Part shown: positions 31,661 through 41,694 of the stretch, piece by piece
Numbering within the stretch: position 1 is the stretch's first letter
Layout: each line of letters starts with the position of its first letter
DNA from: Klebsiella indica
Lineage (GTDB): Bacteria > Pseudomonadota > Gammaproteobacteria > Enterobacterales > Enterobacteriaceae
NCBI RefSeq assembly: GCF_005860775.1
Contig: NZ_VCHQ01000010.1
Span: forward strand, 96,058 to 160,057
Direction: 5' to 3'
Length of the DNA: 64,000 bases
The notes under the pieces: generated by a model
What the model was told of the DNA's origin: nothing
What the model saw: only the letters and a program-made list of their open reading frames with translations
Databases searched by the model: none
Position numbers and translations under genes: made by a program

Positions 31661-32296
31661 ATGAAGAAAACTTCGTCTCAAAGGATACATCAGTTCAGGG
31701 AGTGCTTATCCCCTCTTGGGATAATAAGTTGTCGGCCTTTATTTGGCGGCTATAGTTTGTCGATAGATAATACGGTTTTTGCCATGATGACGGAGGGCGA
31801 AATCTATCTTCGGGTCTGTGAGCAGAGCGTTGAGTACCGTGTTGAACATAAGAGCCCGCTTTTGGTCATCCGGAAGAATGGTCGGCTAACTGCGCTAAAA
31901 TATTATCATATAAACGAAGCGCTTTGGGATGATAAAGAAATGCTGTATCAACTGTCGGCTTTTTCATTGCAGACAGCGCGGAATGAAAAGCAACAATTGC
32001 GCAATTCAGGAAGATTAAAAAACTTGCCAAATATTAGTTTCCATATGGAACTACAGTTGATTAATGTCGGTATAACGGATGAGCAAACGCTACGTGAGAT
32101 TGGCGCGAAAGAAGCCTGGCTGAAACTGCTAAAAACGAATAAAGCGCTGACGGTTAAAGTGCTTTATTCGTTAGAAGGCGCGGTTGCGGGCGTGCATGTC
32201 GCCGCACTCCCTGTACAGCGTCGACAGGAGCTTAAGGAGTGGGCGACCAAACATCAGCGCAAGCGGGATATTTACTCAGTTTGTACTTTGACCTGA
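31661..32296 (+). CDS. sxy: DNA transformation/competence regulator Sxy (TfoX)
   Basis: Sxy acts with CRP at CRP-S promoters to switch on natural-competence and DNA-uptake genes. It is 211 residues: an N-terminal TfoX domain (LGIISCRPLFGGYSLSIDNT) and a C-terminal helical TfoX domain (LINVGITDEQTLREIGAKEA). The ATG at 31661 follows AAGGGA at suitable spacing; an in-frame ATG seven codons upstream lacks such a site. It diverges considerably from E. coli Sxy, as is usual for this gene. Its 3' end overlaps convergent yccS by 25 bases. Confidence 0.9.
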   Translation: MKKTSSQRIHQFRECLSPLGIISCRPLFGGYSLSIDNTVFAMMTEGEIYLRVCEQSVEYRVEHKSPLLVIRKNGRLTALKYYHINEALWDDKEMLYQLSAFSLQTARNEKQQLRNSGRLKNLPNISFHMELQLINVGITDEQTLREIGAKEAWLKLLKTNKALTVKVLYSLEGAVAGVHVAALPVQRRQELKEWATKHQRKRDIYSVCTLT

Positions 32297-34407
32297 TGCC
32301 GTAGCCGACAGATTTCAGGCAGTAATGCCAGAAGTAAACCGATCTGCTGAAGTACTAAAGGTTCTTTGCTGTCGGCGCGAGGTTCGATATGTTGGATCCG
32401 AGTCTGCAGGTTTGCCAAAGCTTGCTGGACTCGGTACTCATCGGCGGGAGTGTGATGCAAAGCATCATCAACATAACAAACGGCATCATCCAGTAGCGCC
32501 AGCATATCTGGCGTTGTCAGTTTTTCTCGATGGGCGCCGAGAGCCGAAATATAACTGGTAAATGTATGATTCAGGCACAATAAACGAAAGGCGATTTCTC
32601 GCATTGCGGCGTCCGCTCTCGGTTCGGTGGATAAATTTGATATTACCGATGCCAGCTCACCATCCCGGTTGTGCGCAGCTCGTCGCGCGATACGATAGGC
32701 AAGGCGATTATCCCGTCCCTGGTGATATTGCTCAAGAATAGCATCCAGATACCGGCAGTTGGCGTTAATTGCCTGCTCAAGCACGCGTGGCAAATTGCGG
32801 AATTTCCAGTCGGGCCAAATGAAGCTGACGGCCGCCCAGGCGATGGCGCAGCCGATAAGCGTGTCCACTATACGCGGTAGGGCAACTTCAAAGCCTTCCC
32901 CCAGTAGGTTAAAGCACAGCAGGACCAGCAGCGTGATGAACATTGTCGCGTGGGCGTATTGTACATTACGGAAAGCAAAGAACAGCACGCCGGTCAAAAC
33001 AATCAACAGCAACTGGCCTTCAATGGACGGGACAAGCAGAAGTACTGGCAGGCCTATCGCCACGCCAATCAGGGTACCGATTATCCTGAGCGCCAGCCGG
33101 TGGCGAGTGGCGTTATAGTTTGGCTGGCAAACAAACAAACTGGTCAATAATATCCAGTAGCCATGGTTCAGGCCGGTAAGCTGGATAAAAGCGTAACCCG
33201 TGCACAGCACGAATGACATCCGAACCGCATGACGAAACAGGGCAGACTCCGGGGACATATTACTGCGTAACCGCAGCCAGATATCACTAAACCCATTAGG
33301 TTGATCGTCTGCCAGCAGATTTTCTGTACTGGCGCCGGGCTGAACGATCGTTTGGGAGGACTCAATGGTTGCCAGTTGTGCATCAATAGCCCGCAGATTA
33401 TTGAGCAAAAAGCCCAGAGCCTTGACTTGTTCTTCTGGTGCTCCGCTAGCCCGGACGCGATCGAGAGCGGCATCAAGATGCATAAATGCGCGTTCAAAGT
33501 GAGCATCATGCTGATAAGGTTCACGTAAGAGAATAGCGCGTGATAGCTTCTGGCACGCCTGCGCTTGCATGGATAACATCCGCTGGAAACGGAACATGAC
33601 ATCGCTATAGCGGAAGTGATCGCGCAGGGTCTGGTATTGAATATGCGATGAGCTGGCACGCTCATGAATATCCTGCGCCACGAAGTAGTACTGTAAGGTA
33701 CGGCGAGTTCCTCGTTGACCGCGATCGCCGCGCAGGCGCGTCAGTAGCGAGGTTTTCGTCATATTTAGCGTGGTGACTAACTGCCCGTTGGCTATCGCCA
33801 GATCATATAGCGGAGCCTGGCTTTCATCTTCAATATCGGGATCGAACAGGCGTGACTTGAGTTCCAGATAGTGGGCCAGTTGCTCATAACTACGGGCGAG
33901 GTTGTCCTGCAAGGGACGGATGGGGAAGATAAGATGTCCGGCGAGTGTGAGTAAATTATACCAGACTGCGCCCGCCAGCAAAAACAACGGCTGAAGGTAC
34001 CACTGACTGTAGAGGGTCACTCCCAACATGGTATAGATGGCGATTAACAAAGCGCCAAAGGCGATTGTTGCGTAGCGCTGCCCCAGTCCGCCAAGCAAAA
34101 TAAAGCCGATCGTTGAAGCCGTTAACCCTGGTGCAAATAGCCAGGGCCAGGGAAAGAGAAGCTCCACGGACGCTGAAGCAATAAAGAAGCACACGAGGGT
34201 AATAGCCAGATTCCGCAGGCGTCCTGTCAGTCGGTCATCAAGGTCGGTCAGCGCAGCAGCAACCACGCCGAGGGTTAAAGGGATGGTCAGTTTTACTTCG
34301 CCAAGCCACCATGGGAATGCGGTCGTACCGCAGAGTGCAATAAAGATCCTGATGTTATATAACCAGGCGCTGTTCCAGGTGTAGCGGCGTAGCAGGGGGC
34401 TAAGCAT
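32272..34407 (-). CDS. yccS: FUSC-family inner-membrane protein YccS
   Basis: A predicted inner-membrane transporter of the FUSC (fusaric acid resistance/aromatic acid exporter) superfamily; substrate unknown. It is 711 residues with two blocks of about six membrane segments (around 15-145 and 395-525), each followed by a large cytoplasmic helical domain. yccF starts upstream with a 17-base gap, so the two are likely co-transcribed. The 3' end overlaps sxy. Confidence 0.93.
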   Translation of the reverse strand: MLSPLLRRYTWNSAWLYNIRIFIALCGTTAFPWWLGEVKLTIPLTLGVVAAALTDLDDRLTGRLRNLAITLVCFFIASASVELLFPWPWLFAPGLTASTIGFILLGGLGQRYATIAFGALLIAIYTMLGVTLYSQWYLQPLFLLAGAVWYNLLTLAGHLIFPIRPLQDNLARSYEQLAHYLELKSRLFDPDIEDESQAPLYDLAIANGQLVTTLNMTKTSLLTRLRGDRGQRGTRRTLQYYFVAQDIHERASSSHIQYQTLRDHFRYSDVMFRFQRMLSMQAQACQKLSRAILLREPYQHDAHFERAFMHLDAALDRVRASGAPEEQVKALGFLLNNLRAIDAQLATIESSQTIVQPGASTENLLADDQPNGFSDIWLRLRSNMSPESALFRHAVRMSFVLCTGYAFIQLTGLNHGYWILLTSLFVCQPNYNATRHRLALRIIGTLIGVAIGLPVLLLVPSIEGQLLLIVLTGVLFFAFRNVQYAHATMFITLLVLLCFNLLGEGFEVALPRIVDTLIGCAIAWAAVSFIWPDWKFRNLPRVLEQAINANCRYLDAILEQYHQGRDNRLAYRIARRAAHNRDGELASVISNLSTEPRADAAMREIAFRLLCLNHTFTSYISALGAHREKLTTPDMLALLDDAVCYVDDALHHTPADEYRVQQALANLQTRIQHIEPRADSKEPLVLQQIGLLLALLPEICRLRHQVKVQTE

Positions 34408-34424
34408 TTCGGAGTTCCATTCAA

Positions 34425-34871
34425 TTACTTAAATCGACGACGGGCATTGGCTTCACGTGCGGCACGGGCGGTTTCAACAGAGACCACGCGGCGACCCACA
34501 GGCCACAGAGCAATCGCTGCGATTTTAAAATTCGCGATCCCGACAGGGATACCGATGATCGTCAGGCACTGCGTGATGCCACAGAAAATATGCATCAGGC
34601 ATAGCCACCAGCCAAAGAAAATAAACCATACAATATTCAGCAGCGTCCCTCCCGCGTTTAGCAGGTTATTTTTCCCCTGGGGATCAAGTTCATCAACATG
34701 AATGGCTTCATTCCCGTAAGGAATCAGGGAAAGTTTGGTTATTTCCCAGCATGAGCGAGTGAGCGGCAGCGTAAAGATGAGCACGATGCTGACCAGCGTT
34801 GCCAGTAGCCAGCCGAGGGTGGTGGCGAAACCGCCAAGGATAAAGTTTAAAATATTCAGAACGGTACGCAT
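34425..34871 (-). CDS. yccF: YccF family inner-membrane protein
   Basis: A 148-residue protein with two copies of the short YccF domain, each with hydrophobic segments (ILNFILGGFATTLGWLLATL; TLLNIVWFIFFGWWLCLMHI) and the motif LPLTRSCWE/GITQCLTIIGIP. Function is not known; human and bacterial relatives are called inner-membrane components. Divergent from helD. Confidence 0.92.
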   Translation of the reverse strand: MRTVLNILNFILGGFATTLGWLLATLVSIVLIFTLPLTRSCWEITKLSLIPYGNEAIHVDELDPQGKNNLLNAGGTLLNIVWFIFFGWWLCLMHIFCGITQCLTIIGIPVGIANFKIAAIALWPVGRRVVSVETARAAREANARRRFK

Positions 34872-34993
34872 AAACCCTCTGTTTCATTCCGTGGATAATA
34901 AGACCCGACCATTGTAGCGTTTTTTGCGCTGGAGCACCCGGTCGCTGGCGGTTAAACTTAAAAACATCCAATCTGATTGAAATTCGACATTAT

Positions 34994-37048
34994 ATGGAAC
35001 TTAAAGCGACAACATTGGGCAAACGCATGGCGCAGCATCCTTATGACCGGGTGCAACTGCTTAATGCCGGGGTAAAGATTTCCGGTGATAACCATGAGTA
35101 TCTTATACCTTTCAATCAGTTATTGTCTGTCAATTGTAAACGCGGGCTGGTATGGGGCGAGCTGGAATTTGTCCTTCCCGACGATAAAGTTGTGCGTTTG
35201 CATGGCACCGAATGGAACGAAACCCAACGATTTTATCACCACATGAATACGCTCTGGCAGCAGTGGAGCAAGGAAATGAGCGAAATTGCCGCTGATGTAC
35301 TTCGCCAGCAACTGGCGGAGGTGGCGCGTTCCAGCGCTGATGGTAAATGGCTGACGCGTGAGCAGGTTTCAGGTATTCAGAGTAAAATACGCCATGCTAT
35401 CAGTGGATTACCGGTGCCGACACGCCGCCTTGATACTTTTGATAACTGTCGGGAGCTGTGGCGGCAATGCCAGAGTTGGTTGAGCGATACGGAAAAGGCC
35501 AGACTCATTCATAACCAGTCATTTACCGAATCAATGCTGGAACAATATCGAGGTTTTTTTGCCGGTGTGGAGTCATCGCCGCTGAATCCTGCTCAGGCGC
35601 GTGCAGTAGTGAATGGCGAACCTTCAGTGTTAGTCCTTGCCGGTGCCGGAAGTGGTAAAACCTCGGTTTTAGTTGCGCGCGCGGGCTGGCTATTGATGCG
35701 GGGAGAAGCGGCTCCTGAGCAGATCATGCTACTGGCATTTGGTCGCCAGGCGGCGCAGGAGATGGATGAACGTATCCGCGAACGCCTGGGGACAGACGAA
35801 ATTTCCGCGCGGACGTTTCATGCTCTGGCTCTGCAGATTATTCAGCAAGGGAGTAAAAAGGTTCCGACAATTAGCAAGCTGGAGAGCGACAGCGGCGCGC
35901 GACAGAAACTGTTAGTACAGAGCTGGCAGCAGCAATGCCAGGAGAAGAAAGCACAGGCTAAAGGGTGGCGTCTGTGGCTGGAAGAAGAAATGAACTGGCA
36001 AATCCCGGAAGGCGCTTTCTGGCAGGATCAAAAGCTACAGCGCAGGATCGCCAGTCGTCTTGATCGTTGGGTTAGCCTGATGCGTATGCATGGCGGCTCG
36101 CAGGCGGAGATGATCGCGGGCGCCCCGGAGGAGGTGCGCGACCTTTTTAGCAAGCGCGTGAAGCTGATGGCGCCATTGCTTAAAACGTGGAAAACGGCGT
36201 TAAAGGATGAAAATGCCGTCGATTTTTCCGGCCTGATTCATCAGGCGATTAATATTCTTGATAAAGGGCGGTTTGTCAGTCCGTGGAAGCATATTCTGGT
36301 TGACGAGTTCCAGGACATCTCTCCCCTGCGGGCCGCCTTACTTGCTGCGTTACGCCGACAAAATAGTCAGACCACGTTATTTGCCGTTGGCGATGACTGG
36401 CAGGCTATCTATCGTTTTAGTGGGGCTCAGCTCTCCCTGACTACTGCTTTTAATCACTATTTTGGCGAAGGGGATTGCTGTGCGCTGGATACCACCTACC
36501 GATTTAACCGTCGGATAGGCGAGGTAGCGAACGGATTTATCCAGCAAAATCCCCATCAGTTGACGAAACCGCTAAACAGTCTGGTTGCCGGGGATAAAAA
36601 AGCGGTAACGCTGCTGGCGGAAAACAAGCTTGATGACCTGCTTGATAAGATGAGTGGTTATGTAAAACAGGAACAGAGGATTTTACTGCTGGCTCGTTAC
36701 CATCATTTGAAACCGGCGGCGTTGGATAAAGCCGCCACGCGCTGGCCGCACCTGCAGCTCGATTTTATGACGATCCATGCCAGTAAAGGGCAGCAGGCAG
36801 ATTACGTCATCATTTTGGGGCTTCAGGATGGGGATGATGGGTTTCCGGCACCGGCACGGGAGTCAATTATGGAGCAGGCATTATTACCGCAACCAGAGGA
36901 TTTTCCCGATGCTGAAGAGCGACGTTTGTTATATGTTGCTCTCACTCGTGCTCGCTTACGCGTGTGGCTATTGTTTAACAAAGAACAACCGTCACCGTTT
37001 GTTGACATGTTAGCGGCGCTCGATGTGCCTGTGGCGAGAAAACCATAA
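34994..37048 (+). CDS. helD: DNA helicase IV
   Basis: An SF1A, UvrD/Rep-type 3'-5' helicase involved in recombination. It is 684 residues, the E. coli length. Walker A LAGAGSGKTS begins near residue 213, helicase motif II is LVDEFQDISPLRAA, motif III is GDDWQAIYRFSG, and motif VI is LLYVALTRARLRVW. An N-terminal HelD-specific domain precedes the helicase core. Single gene, divergent from yccF. Confidence 0.97.
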   Translation: MELKATTLGKRMAQHPYDRVQLLNAGVKISGDNHEYLIPFNQLLSVNCKRGLVWGELEFVLPDDKVVRLHGTEWNETQRFYHHMNTLWQQWSKEMSEIAADVLRQQLAEVARSSADGKWLTREQVSGIQSKIRHAISGLPVPTRRLDTFDNCRELWRQCQSWLSDTEKARLIHNQSFTESMLEQYRGFFAGVESSPLNPAQARAVVNGEPSVLVLAGAGSGKTSVLVARAGWLLMRGEAAPEQIMLLAFGRQAAQEMDERIRERLGTDEISARTFHALALQIIQQGSKKVPTISKLESDSGARQKLLVQSWQQQCQEKKAQAKGWRLWLEEEMNWQIPEGAFWQDQKLQRRIASRLDRWVSLMRMHGGSQAEMIAGAPEEVRDLFSKRVKLMAPLLKTWKTALKDENAVDFSGLIHQAINILDKGRFVSPWKHILVDEFQDISPLRAALLAALRRQNSQTTLFAVGDDWQAIYRFSGAQLSLTTAFNHYFGEGDCCALDTTYRFNRRIGEVANGFIQQNPHQLTKPLNSLVAGDKKAVTLLAENKLDDLLDKMSGYVKQEQRILLLARYHHLKPAALDKAATRWPHLQLDFMTIHASKGQQADYVIILGLQDGDDGFPAPARESIMEQALLPQPEDFPDAEERRLLYVALTRARLRVWLLFNKEQPSPFVDMLAALDVPVARKP

Positions 37049-37076
37049 TGACTGGCGGCTTTGCCGCCAGCGTGGG

Positions 37077-37535
37077 TTATTTCAGACGCTCGGCGAGGTA
37101 GCGCTGATAATCAGGGATCAAAATATCAACAGAATCGTTGAAGCCCGGAGACTGGATAATAAAGTCGGCTGTAGAAGCATTCGTGGCAACCGGAATATTC
37201 CATACCGTTGCCAGACGCAATAGAGCTTTAACATCCGGGTCGTGAGGGACCGCATTTAACGGATCCCAGAAGAAAATCAATACATCGATCTTTCCTTCTG
37301 ATATCAGCGCGCCTACCTGCTGGTCGCCGCCCATTGGGCCGCTCAGCATGGCGCGAACTTCCAGCCCGGTAGCACGTGAAACCAGATTACCAGTCGTTCC
37401 CGTTGCTGATAGGGTATGTTGAGCCAGCAGTTGCTGGTGGCGCTCAACCCATTTCATCAGCATCTCTTTGCAGTGATCGTGAGCAACCAGCGCAATATGT
37501 TTGCGCGCTGGCAAGGTACGTGTTGTGAGTTCCAT
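37077..37535 (-). CDS. mgsA: Methylglyoxal synthase
   Basis: Converts dihydroxyacetone phosphate to methylglyoxal and phosphate, a bypass that relieves sugar-phosphate stress. It is 152 residues, the E. coli length. The phosphate-binding ATGTTGNL and the catalytic Asp in [13 protein letters not shown] are intact. The start [20 protein letters not shown] is the family start; 34 upstream codons are open. In E. coli yccT lies directly upstream; here it is absent. Confidence 0.97.
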   Translation of the reverse strand: MELTTRTLPARKHIALVAHDHCKEMLMKWVERHQQLLAQHTLSATGTTGNLVSRATGLEVRAMLSGPMGGDQQVGALISEGKIDVLIFFWDPLNAVPHDPDVKALLRLATVWNIPVATNASTADFIIQSPGFNDSVDILIPDYQRYLAERLK

Positions 37536-37689
37536 TATTTCTTTCCACATTTTAGCCTGTAGACAGATTACTGGAAGTGACTGCTGCTGCAAGTGTCGGG
37601 ATGAAAAAATTTGACGCATCTGCCGGGCAGGACCCATGCTGGTTTATCCGGATTAGCATACACTTGGGCTAAATAGCTGGAGGATGAAG

Positions 37690-38103
37690 ATGAAAGAGAA
37701 CGATATTGCAGGCATTCTGACCTCAACGAAAACTATCGCCCTGGTCGGAGCGAGTGACAAACCCGATCGCCCAAGCTATCGGGTGATGAAGTATCTTCTG
37801 GAACAAGGATATCACGTTATTCCCGTCTCCCCGAAGGTGGCGGGAACCTCGTTGCTGGGGCAAAAGGGTTACGCCACGCTGGCAGAGGTGGAGGAAAAAG
37901 TCGACATGGTGGATGTTTTTCGTCATTCAGAAGCCGCATGGGGCGTCGCGCAGGAGGCGGTGGCTATCGGCGCGAAAACGCTATGGTTACAACTGGGGGT
38001 GATCAATGAACAGGCTGCTGTCCTGGCCCGGGATGCGGGACTTAACGTGGTAATGGATCGTTGTCCGGCAATTGAGATCCCGCGTTTGGGGCTGGCTAAA
38101 TAG
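37690..38103 (+). CDS. yccU: CoA-binding domain protein YccU
   Basis: A 137-residue Rossmann-fold protein of the CoA-binding family (motif IALVGASDKPDRPSYRVMKY). Function unknown; it is widespread in bacteria. The second ATG (37690) is preferred because GGAGG at 37679-37683 directly abuts the first ATG (37684) but is six bases from the second, and it gives the family length. Confidence 0.9.
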   Translation: MKENDIAGILTSTKTIALVGASDKPDRPSYRVMKYLLEQGYHVIPVSPKVAGTSLLGQKGYATLAEVEEKVDMVDVFRHSEAAWGVAQEAVAIGAKTLWLQLGVINEQAAVLARDAGLNVVMDRCPAIEIPRLGLAK

Positions 38104-38396
38104 ACTAAATCCCGTCATATAGGGCGGTTCAGGAACCGTTGATCGCATCTTAAACTGCGGCGCTATAACTTTATGGCGTCGTCTGCTTGTTCAGAGAAAA
38201 TCAGCCCGGGCCTGGGGGCAACGCTTTTACCCAGAACCGATATGTCTGGAGACTGTCGCGGAGTCGACCAATAAAACTCCGTCGGGCAAGCTAATATGTC
38301 GAAGGTCGGTTGTTTCATCCGGCATTATTTCATCATGGATGCAGGGTTGGGAGATTTTTTTATCAGCCAGATATGGCTATTCGCGCGGTGTTAAAA
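38104..38396. other. Gene-free region between convergent yccU and hspQ
   Basis: About 290 bases with no recognisable coding sequence or strong terminator. A short inverted pair (GGTTCAGGAACC) lies near 38,129. Confidence 0.35.
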
Positions 38397-38714
38397 TTAA
38401 TTACGCAGCGCTGGCGCCAGAAGCTGCTGGCGAATCGTTCTTGCCAGTTCATCCATTGAGGGTTGTTCCGGATGTTCATCGCGGGATTCGCTGCTTAGCT
38501 GTGCTTCCGCGAGGTATGTGTGAACCGGCCGACCGAGATCATCTTCCATCACCACATGATACCAGGGTGCCATGCGCAGTTTATCATTAGCGGCGATTTC
38601 ATCTTCTTCCGGCTCCGTGAGCGAGTACTCTGGATCAACATCAACTACCACGCCCAGGTAGCCCAGAAGCGTGTGGCGAACTTGTTGGCCGATACCGAAT
38701 TTGCTGGCTATCAT
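38397..38714 (-). CDS. hspQ: Heat shock protein HspQ (YccV)
   Basis: A hemimethylated-DNA-binding-family protein that acts as a specificity-enhancing factor for Lon and affects DnaA stability. It is 105 residues, matching E. coli, with the core [20 protein letters not shown] and [11 protein letters not shown]. It is a heat-shock gene in E. coli; no sigma32 promoter was assigned here. Confidence 0.95.
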   Translation of the reverse strand: MIASKFGIGQQVRHTLLGYLGVVVDVDPEYSLTEPEEDEIAANDKLRMAPWYHVVMEDDLGRPVHTYLAEAQLSSESRDEHPEQPSMDELARTIRQQLLAPALRN

Positions 38715-38745
38715 ATAGCGCCTCCCGGGAGATATTATTCCCTGC

Positions 38746-38863
38746 TATACCTGTCATACTTCAAGCTGTACGTGTATTGGTCAGGATTACCTGGCTCATC
38801 CCTGAGCGCTCCCCTTCAGGGCCAACAACGTTTTGTCCTGCGGCTTGAATCAGTTGGGGTATA
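38746..38863. repeat. ERIC-type intergenic palindromic element, copy 1
   Basis: A 118-bp element with imperfect inverted ends: TATACCTGTCATACTTCAAG on the left, and, on the opposite strand of the right end, TATACCCCAACTGATTCAAG. Such ends typically flank ERIC/IRU units in Klebsiella, Citrobacter and Enterobacter; the centre lacks the usual ERIC core. A second copy lies at 46,865-47,002 in the reverse orientation. Confidence 0.55.
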
Positions 38864-38891
38864 TATGCGGGCCGATTCTCCACTTTTCAAG

Positions 38892-40094
38892 TTACATGAT
38901 GCGACAGGCAAATCCTTTCAGATACAGCCCTTCCGGGTAGGTTGCAATCACCGGATGATCGGCGGCCTGGCGGAACTGTTCTATAAATTGTACATCACGT
39001 CCGGCATCAATTGCGGCATCGGCAATGATTTTCTGAAATAAATCACTGGTCATCAGGCCGGAGCAGGAAAACGTCAGCAACACGCCGCCAGGGTTCAAAA
39101 GCTGGATCGCCAGCATATTGATATCTTTATAGCCGCGACAGGCCCCCATCAGTTGGCTTTTGTTTTCAACGAATTTTGGTGGGTCCATCACAATAACGTC
39201 GAATTTCTCGCCGGAATCGCGATATTTACGCAGTAGCTTGAATACATCGTCGCGGACGAACTCTGCTTTTGCCAGATCGAGTTTATTCAGCATAACATTC
39301 TGTTTTGCGACGTCCAGGGCTTCCTGAGACGTATCGACACTCACAACCTGGCGGCAGCCGCCCATCAGTGCGGAGATGGCAAAACCGCCGGTATAGGAGA
39401 AGCAGTTCAGCACGCGTTTATCCGCAACGTAGCGGCGAGTTGCCAGGCGGCTGTCCCGCTGGTCGAGGTAGTAGCCGGTTTTGTGCCCGCCCTGAATATC
39501 CACCAGCAGTTGCATTCCGTGTTCGGTAATCGGCAGCAAAGCTGGCGGCAGTTCGCCGACTATCGGTCCCTGCGTCAGCGCCAGCCCCTCTTTTTTACGC
39601 ACAGCGACATCGCTGCGATCGTAGATTGAGCCGTTCGGGAACAGCTTTTGTAGTGCGCTGATAATCGGCGCACGCTGGTATTCCGCACCGGCGCTCAGTA
39701 ACTGCAAAACAAAAAAGTCACCAAAACGGTCGATGGTGACGCCTGGCAGGCCATCGGATTCACCGGCGATCAGACGATAGCTGTCAAGGCCGTCACGGGT
39801 CGCCAGCCACTGGCGCCAGATTTGCGCCTGCTGCAGGCGTCGCTCAAAAAAGGCGTTATCAATGTCTTCGCTGCGGTCAAAACTCCAGACGCGGGCGCGG
39901 ATCTGCGAGGAAGGGGAGTACGCGCCGCGGGCCAGCCATTTCCCTTGAGAATCAACGATATCGATAGTTTCTCCGGCATGGGCTTTGCCTTCCATCCGCG
40001 CGACGGCGCCGGAGAAAATCCACGGATGGCGACGCAGCAGGGATTTCTCGCGTCCTTTAGTTAACACTAAGCGGGGGAATATGGAATCTGTCAT
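38892..40094 (-). CDS. rlmI: 23S rRNA m5C1962 methyltransferase RlmI
   Basis: Methylates C1962 of 23S rRNA. It is 400 residues: an N-terminal PUA domain ([20 protein letters not shown]), an EEHEE domain and a Rossmann SAM domain with [16 protein letters not shown] and [11 protein letters not shown]; the catalytic Cys is in LTFSCSGLM. The start [11 protein letters not shown] is chosen from a ribosome-binding segment (AAGGTAG) and family length. Divergent from the ybcL-like gene. Confidence 0.95.
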   Translation of the reverse strand: MTDSIFPRLVLTKGREKSLLRRHPWIFSGAVARMEGKAHAGETIDIVDSQGKWLARGAYSPSSQIRARVWSFDRSEDIDNAFFERRLQQAQIWRQWLATRDGLDSYRLIAGESDGLPGVTIDRFGDFFVLQLLSAGAEYQRAPIISALQKLFPNGSIYDRSDVAVRKKEGLALTQGPIVGELPPALLPITEHGMQLLVDIQGGHKTGYYLDQRDSRLATRRYVADKRVLNCFSYTGGFAISALMGGCRQVVSVDTSQEALDVAKQNVMLNKLDLAKAEFVRDDVFKLLRKYRDSGEKFDVIVMDPPKFVENKSQLMGACRGYKDINMLAIQLLNPGGVLLTFSCSGLMTSDLFQKIIADAAIDAGRDVQFIEQFRQAADHPVIATYPEGLYLKGFACRIM

Positions 40095-40279
40095 GGAGCT
40101 ACCTTTAAGTAACGGATGTCGGCACCGAAAAAATGGCGCGTAGGTTAGCACAAGTGGCTGAGGCAAGCACTATTCCATCGGCATTGACAGGTGAGCGTTT
40201 CGGCACAAAATGCAGGCGCTTTGGCATAATAAAAATCACGCCGGGATCTTACCGTATTTTCTCACCCAACGGAGGAAAT

Positions 40280-40837
40280 ATGATGAAAACAGGATTGAAA
40301 TTAGCTGTCGCGATGATGGCGATCATAAGCAGTACGGCGACTGCTGCGCCATTTAGCATCAGCAGCACGGATATGCGCGATGGCGAGCCTCTGGCCCTGA
40401 CGCACTGGTTTAGCGGATTCGGCTGTAGCGGTGGTAATATTTCACCGCAAATTGCATGGAAAAACGCGCCCGCTGATACTCGCAGCTTTGCGGTAACCGT
40501 TTATGATCCGGACGCGCCGACCGGCAGCGGCTGGTGGCACTGGACGGTGGTGAATATTGCCAGGCAGGTAACCCGTTTAGCCGCTGGCGCCGGGGACAAA
40601 GATAACGCTAAACTGCCTGCCGGGGCGGTACAAGGGCGTAATGACTTTGGCTATGCGGGTTTTGGCGGCCCTTGTCCGCCTGCTGGAGATAAACCTCATC
40701 GTTACCGCTTTACCGTGTGGGCGCTTGATACGGCGACATTGCCCATTGATACCGGGTCCGGCGGGGCGTTAGTCGGTTTTATGTTGCATAGTCATGCAAT
40801 CGCCAGCGCGCAGTTAACCGCCATTGCTGGACGATAA
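40280..40837 (+). CDS. YbcL-like periplasmic PEBP/Raf-kinase-inhibitor-fold protein
   Basis: A 185-residue protein of the phosphatidylethanolamine-binding (RKIP, YbhB/YbcL) family. The start ATG (40280, followed by a second ATG) has a strong GGAGGA site. A Sec signal is visible (MMKTGLKLAVAMMAIISSTA, then TA before APFSI). Ligand-pocket motifs include YDPDAPTGSGWWHWTVVNIA and GRNDFGYAGFGGPCPP. It resembles E. coli YbcL from the DLP12 prophage, and the following AraC-type gene resembles the ybcM partner found there. The ligand is unknown; in uropathogenic E. coli a YbcL variant suppresses neutrophil migration. Confidence 0.88.
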   Translation: MMKTGLKLAVAMMAIISSTATAAPFSISSTDMRDGEPLALTHWFSGFGCSGGNISPQIAWKNAPADTRSFAVTVYDPDAPTGSGWWHWTVVNIARQVTRLAAGAGDKDNAKLPAGAVQGRNDFGYAGFGGPCPPAGDKPHRYRFTVWALDTATLPIDTGSGGALVGFMLHSHAIASAQLTAIAGR

Positions 40838-40854
40838 ATTAACAAGGCGGTCTG

Positions 40855-41643
40855 ATGCGGAACATTCATTTTCACCATAAGGCTTTAACGGCGACGGAAA
40901 TTACCTCCCGGCGTTTATATAAGCTGCACCGTGTTACGCTTTTTTCTCCTGCGCTATGTCGGGTAACTCGCGGCAGTAAGGTGATTGTGCAGGGAGTCAG
41001 TCAGATGCTGGCTACGCCGCAGCAGCTAATAATTTTGCCGTCAGGGGTTGAACTTGACGTTATTAACCAGCCGGAGAATGGACTATTTTGCTCCGAGCTG
41101 TTGTTATTAACCCCGGAATTGTTAGCTGATTTTAAGGCTCGCTATATGAACGAGCCGCAGGGCGGGCGTCTGACCTCGCTCTGCGCACCGCTGGCTTCTG
41201 AACTGGCGTTTATGTGGCAGAGTGTTTTGCAGGCCGTGCGTGAAGAGGTTTCCGCAGAGTTACAGCATCATCAGGCGATGGGATTGCTATTGGCGCTGTA
41301 CCAGGCGGGTTACGCATGGCCGCTTCTCAAAGAACGGCATGAAGATTTAACCGGTCAGGTAAGGCAAATTATTATGCTGTCACCCGGCGAGTCGTGGAGT
41401 GTTGCGAAAGTGGCTAAGATGCTGTTTGTTGGCGAATCAACCCTTCGCCGCCGTTTACGGCAGGAATCCCGCAGTTTCCGCCAGATAGTGGAAGAGGTGC
41501 GTATGGCCTATGCTTTGGGACAACTGCAGTCGACGTCAAGGCCGATCGGCGAAATTGCGCAAAACAGCGGCTATCTCTCCGGATCGCGCTTTAGTGCACG
41601 TTTTCGTCAGCATTATGGATTATTGCCAAAACATGTACGCTGA
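40855..41643 (+). CDS. AraC-family transcriptional regulator (YbcM-like)
   Basis: A 262-residue regulator with an N-terminal cupin-like sensing domain and a C-terminal double helix-turn-helix AraC domain (WSVAKVAKMLFVGESTLRRR; IGEIAQNSGYLSGSRFSARF). It starts 17 bases after the ybcL-like stop, so the two form an operon. The pair parallels ybcL-ybcM of the E. coli DLP12 prophage. Targets are unknown; autoregulation of the operon is a reasonable guess. Confidence 0.85.
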   Translation: MRNIHFHHKALTATEITSRRLYKLHRVTLFSPALCRVTRGSKVIVQGVSQMLATPQQLIILPSGVELDVINQPENGLFCSELLLLTPELLADFKARYMNEPQGGRLTSLCAPLASELAFMWQSVLQAVREEVSAELQHHQAMGLLLALYQAGYAWPLLKERHEDLTGQVRQIIMLSPGESWSVAKVAKMLFVGESTLRRRLRQESRSFRQIVEEVRMAYALGQLQSTSRPIGEIAQNSGYLSGSRFSARFRQHYGLLPKHVR

Positions 41644-41694
41644 AAGTATTTGCTATCCTCAGCATTATGTCATTAGCCGGAAAGGAGAGTGAGA

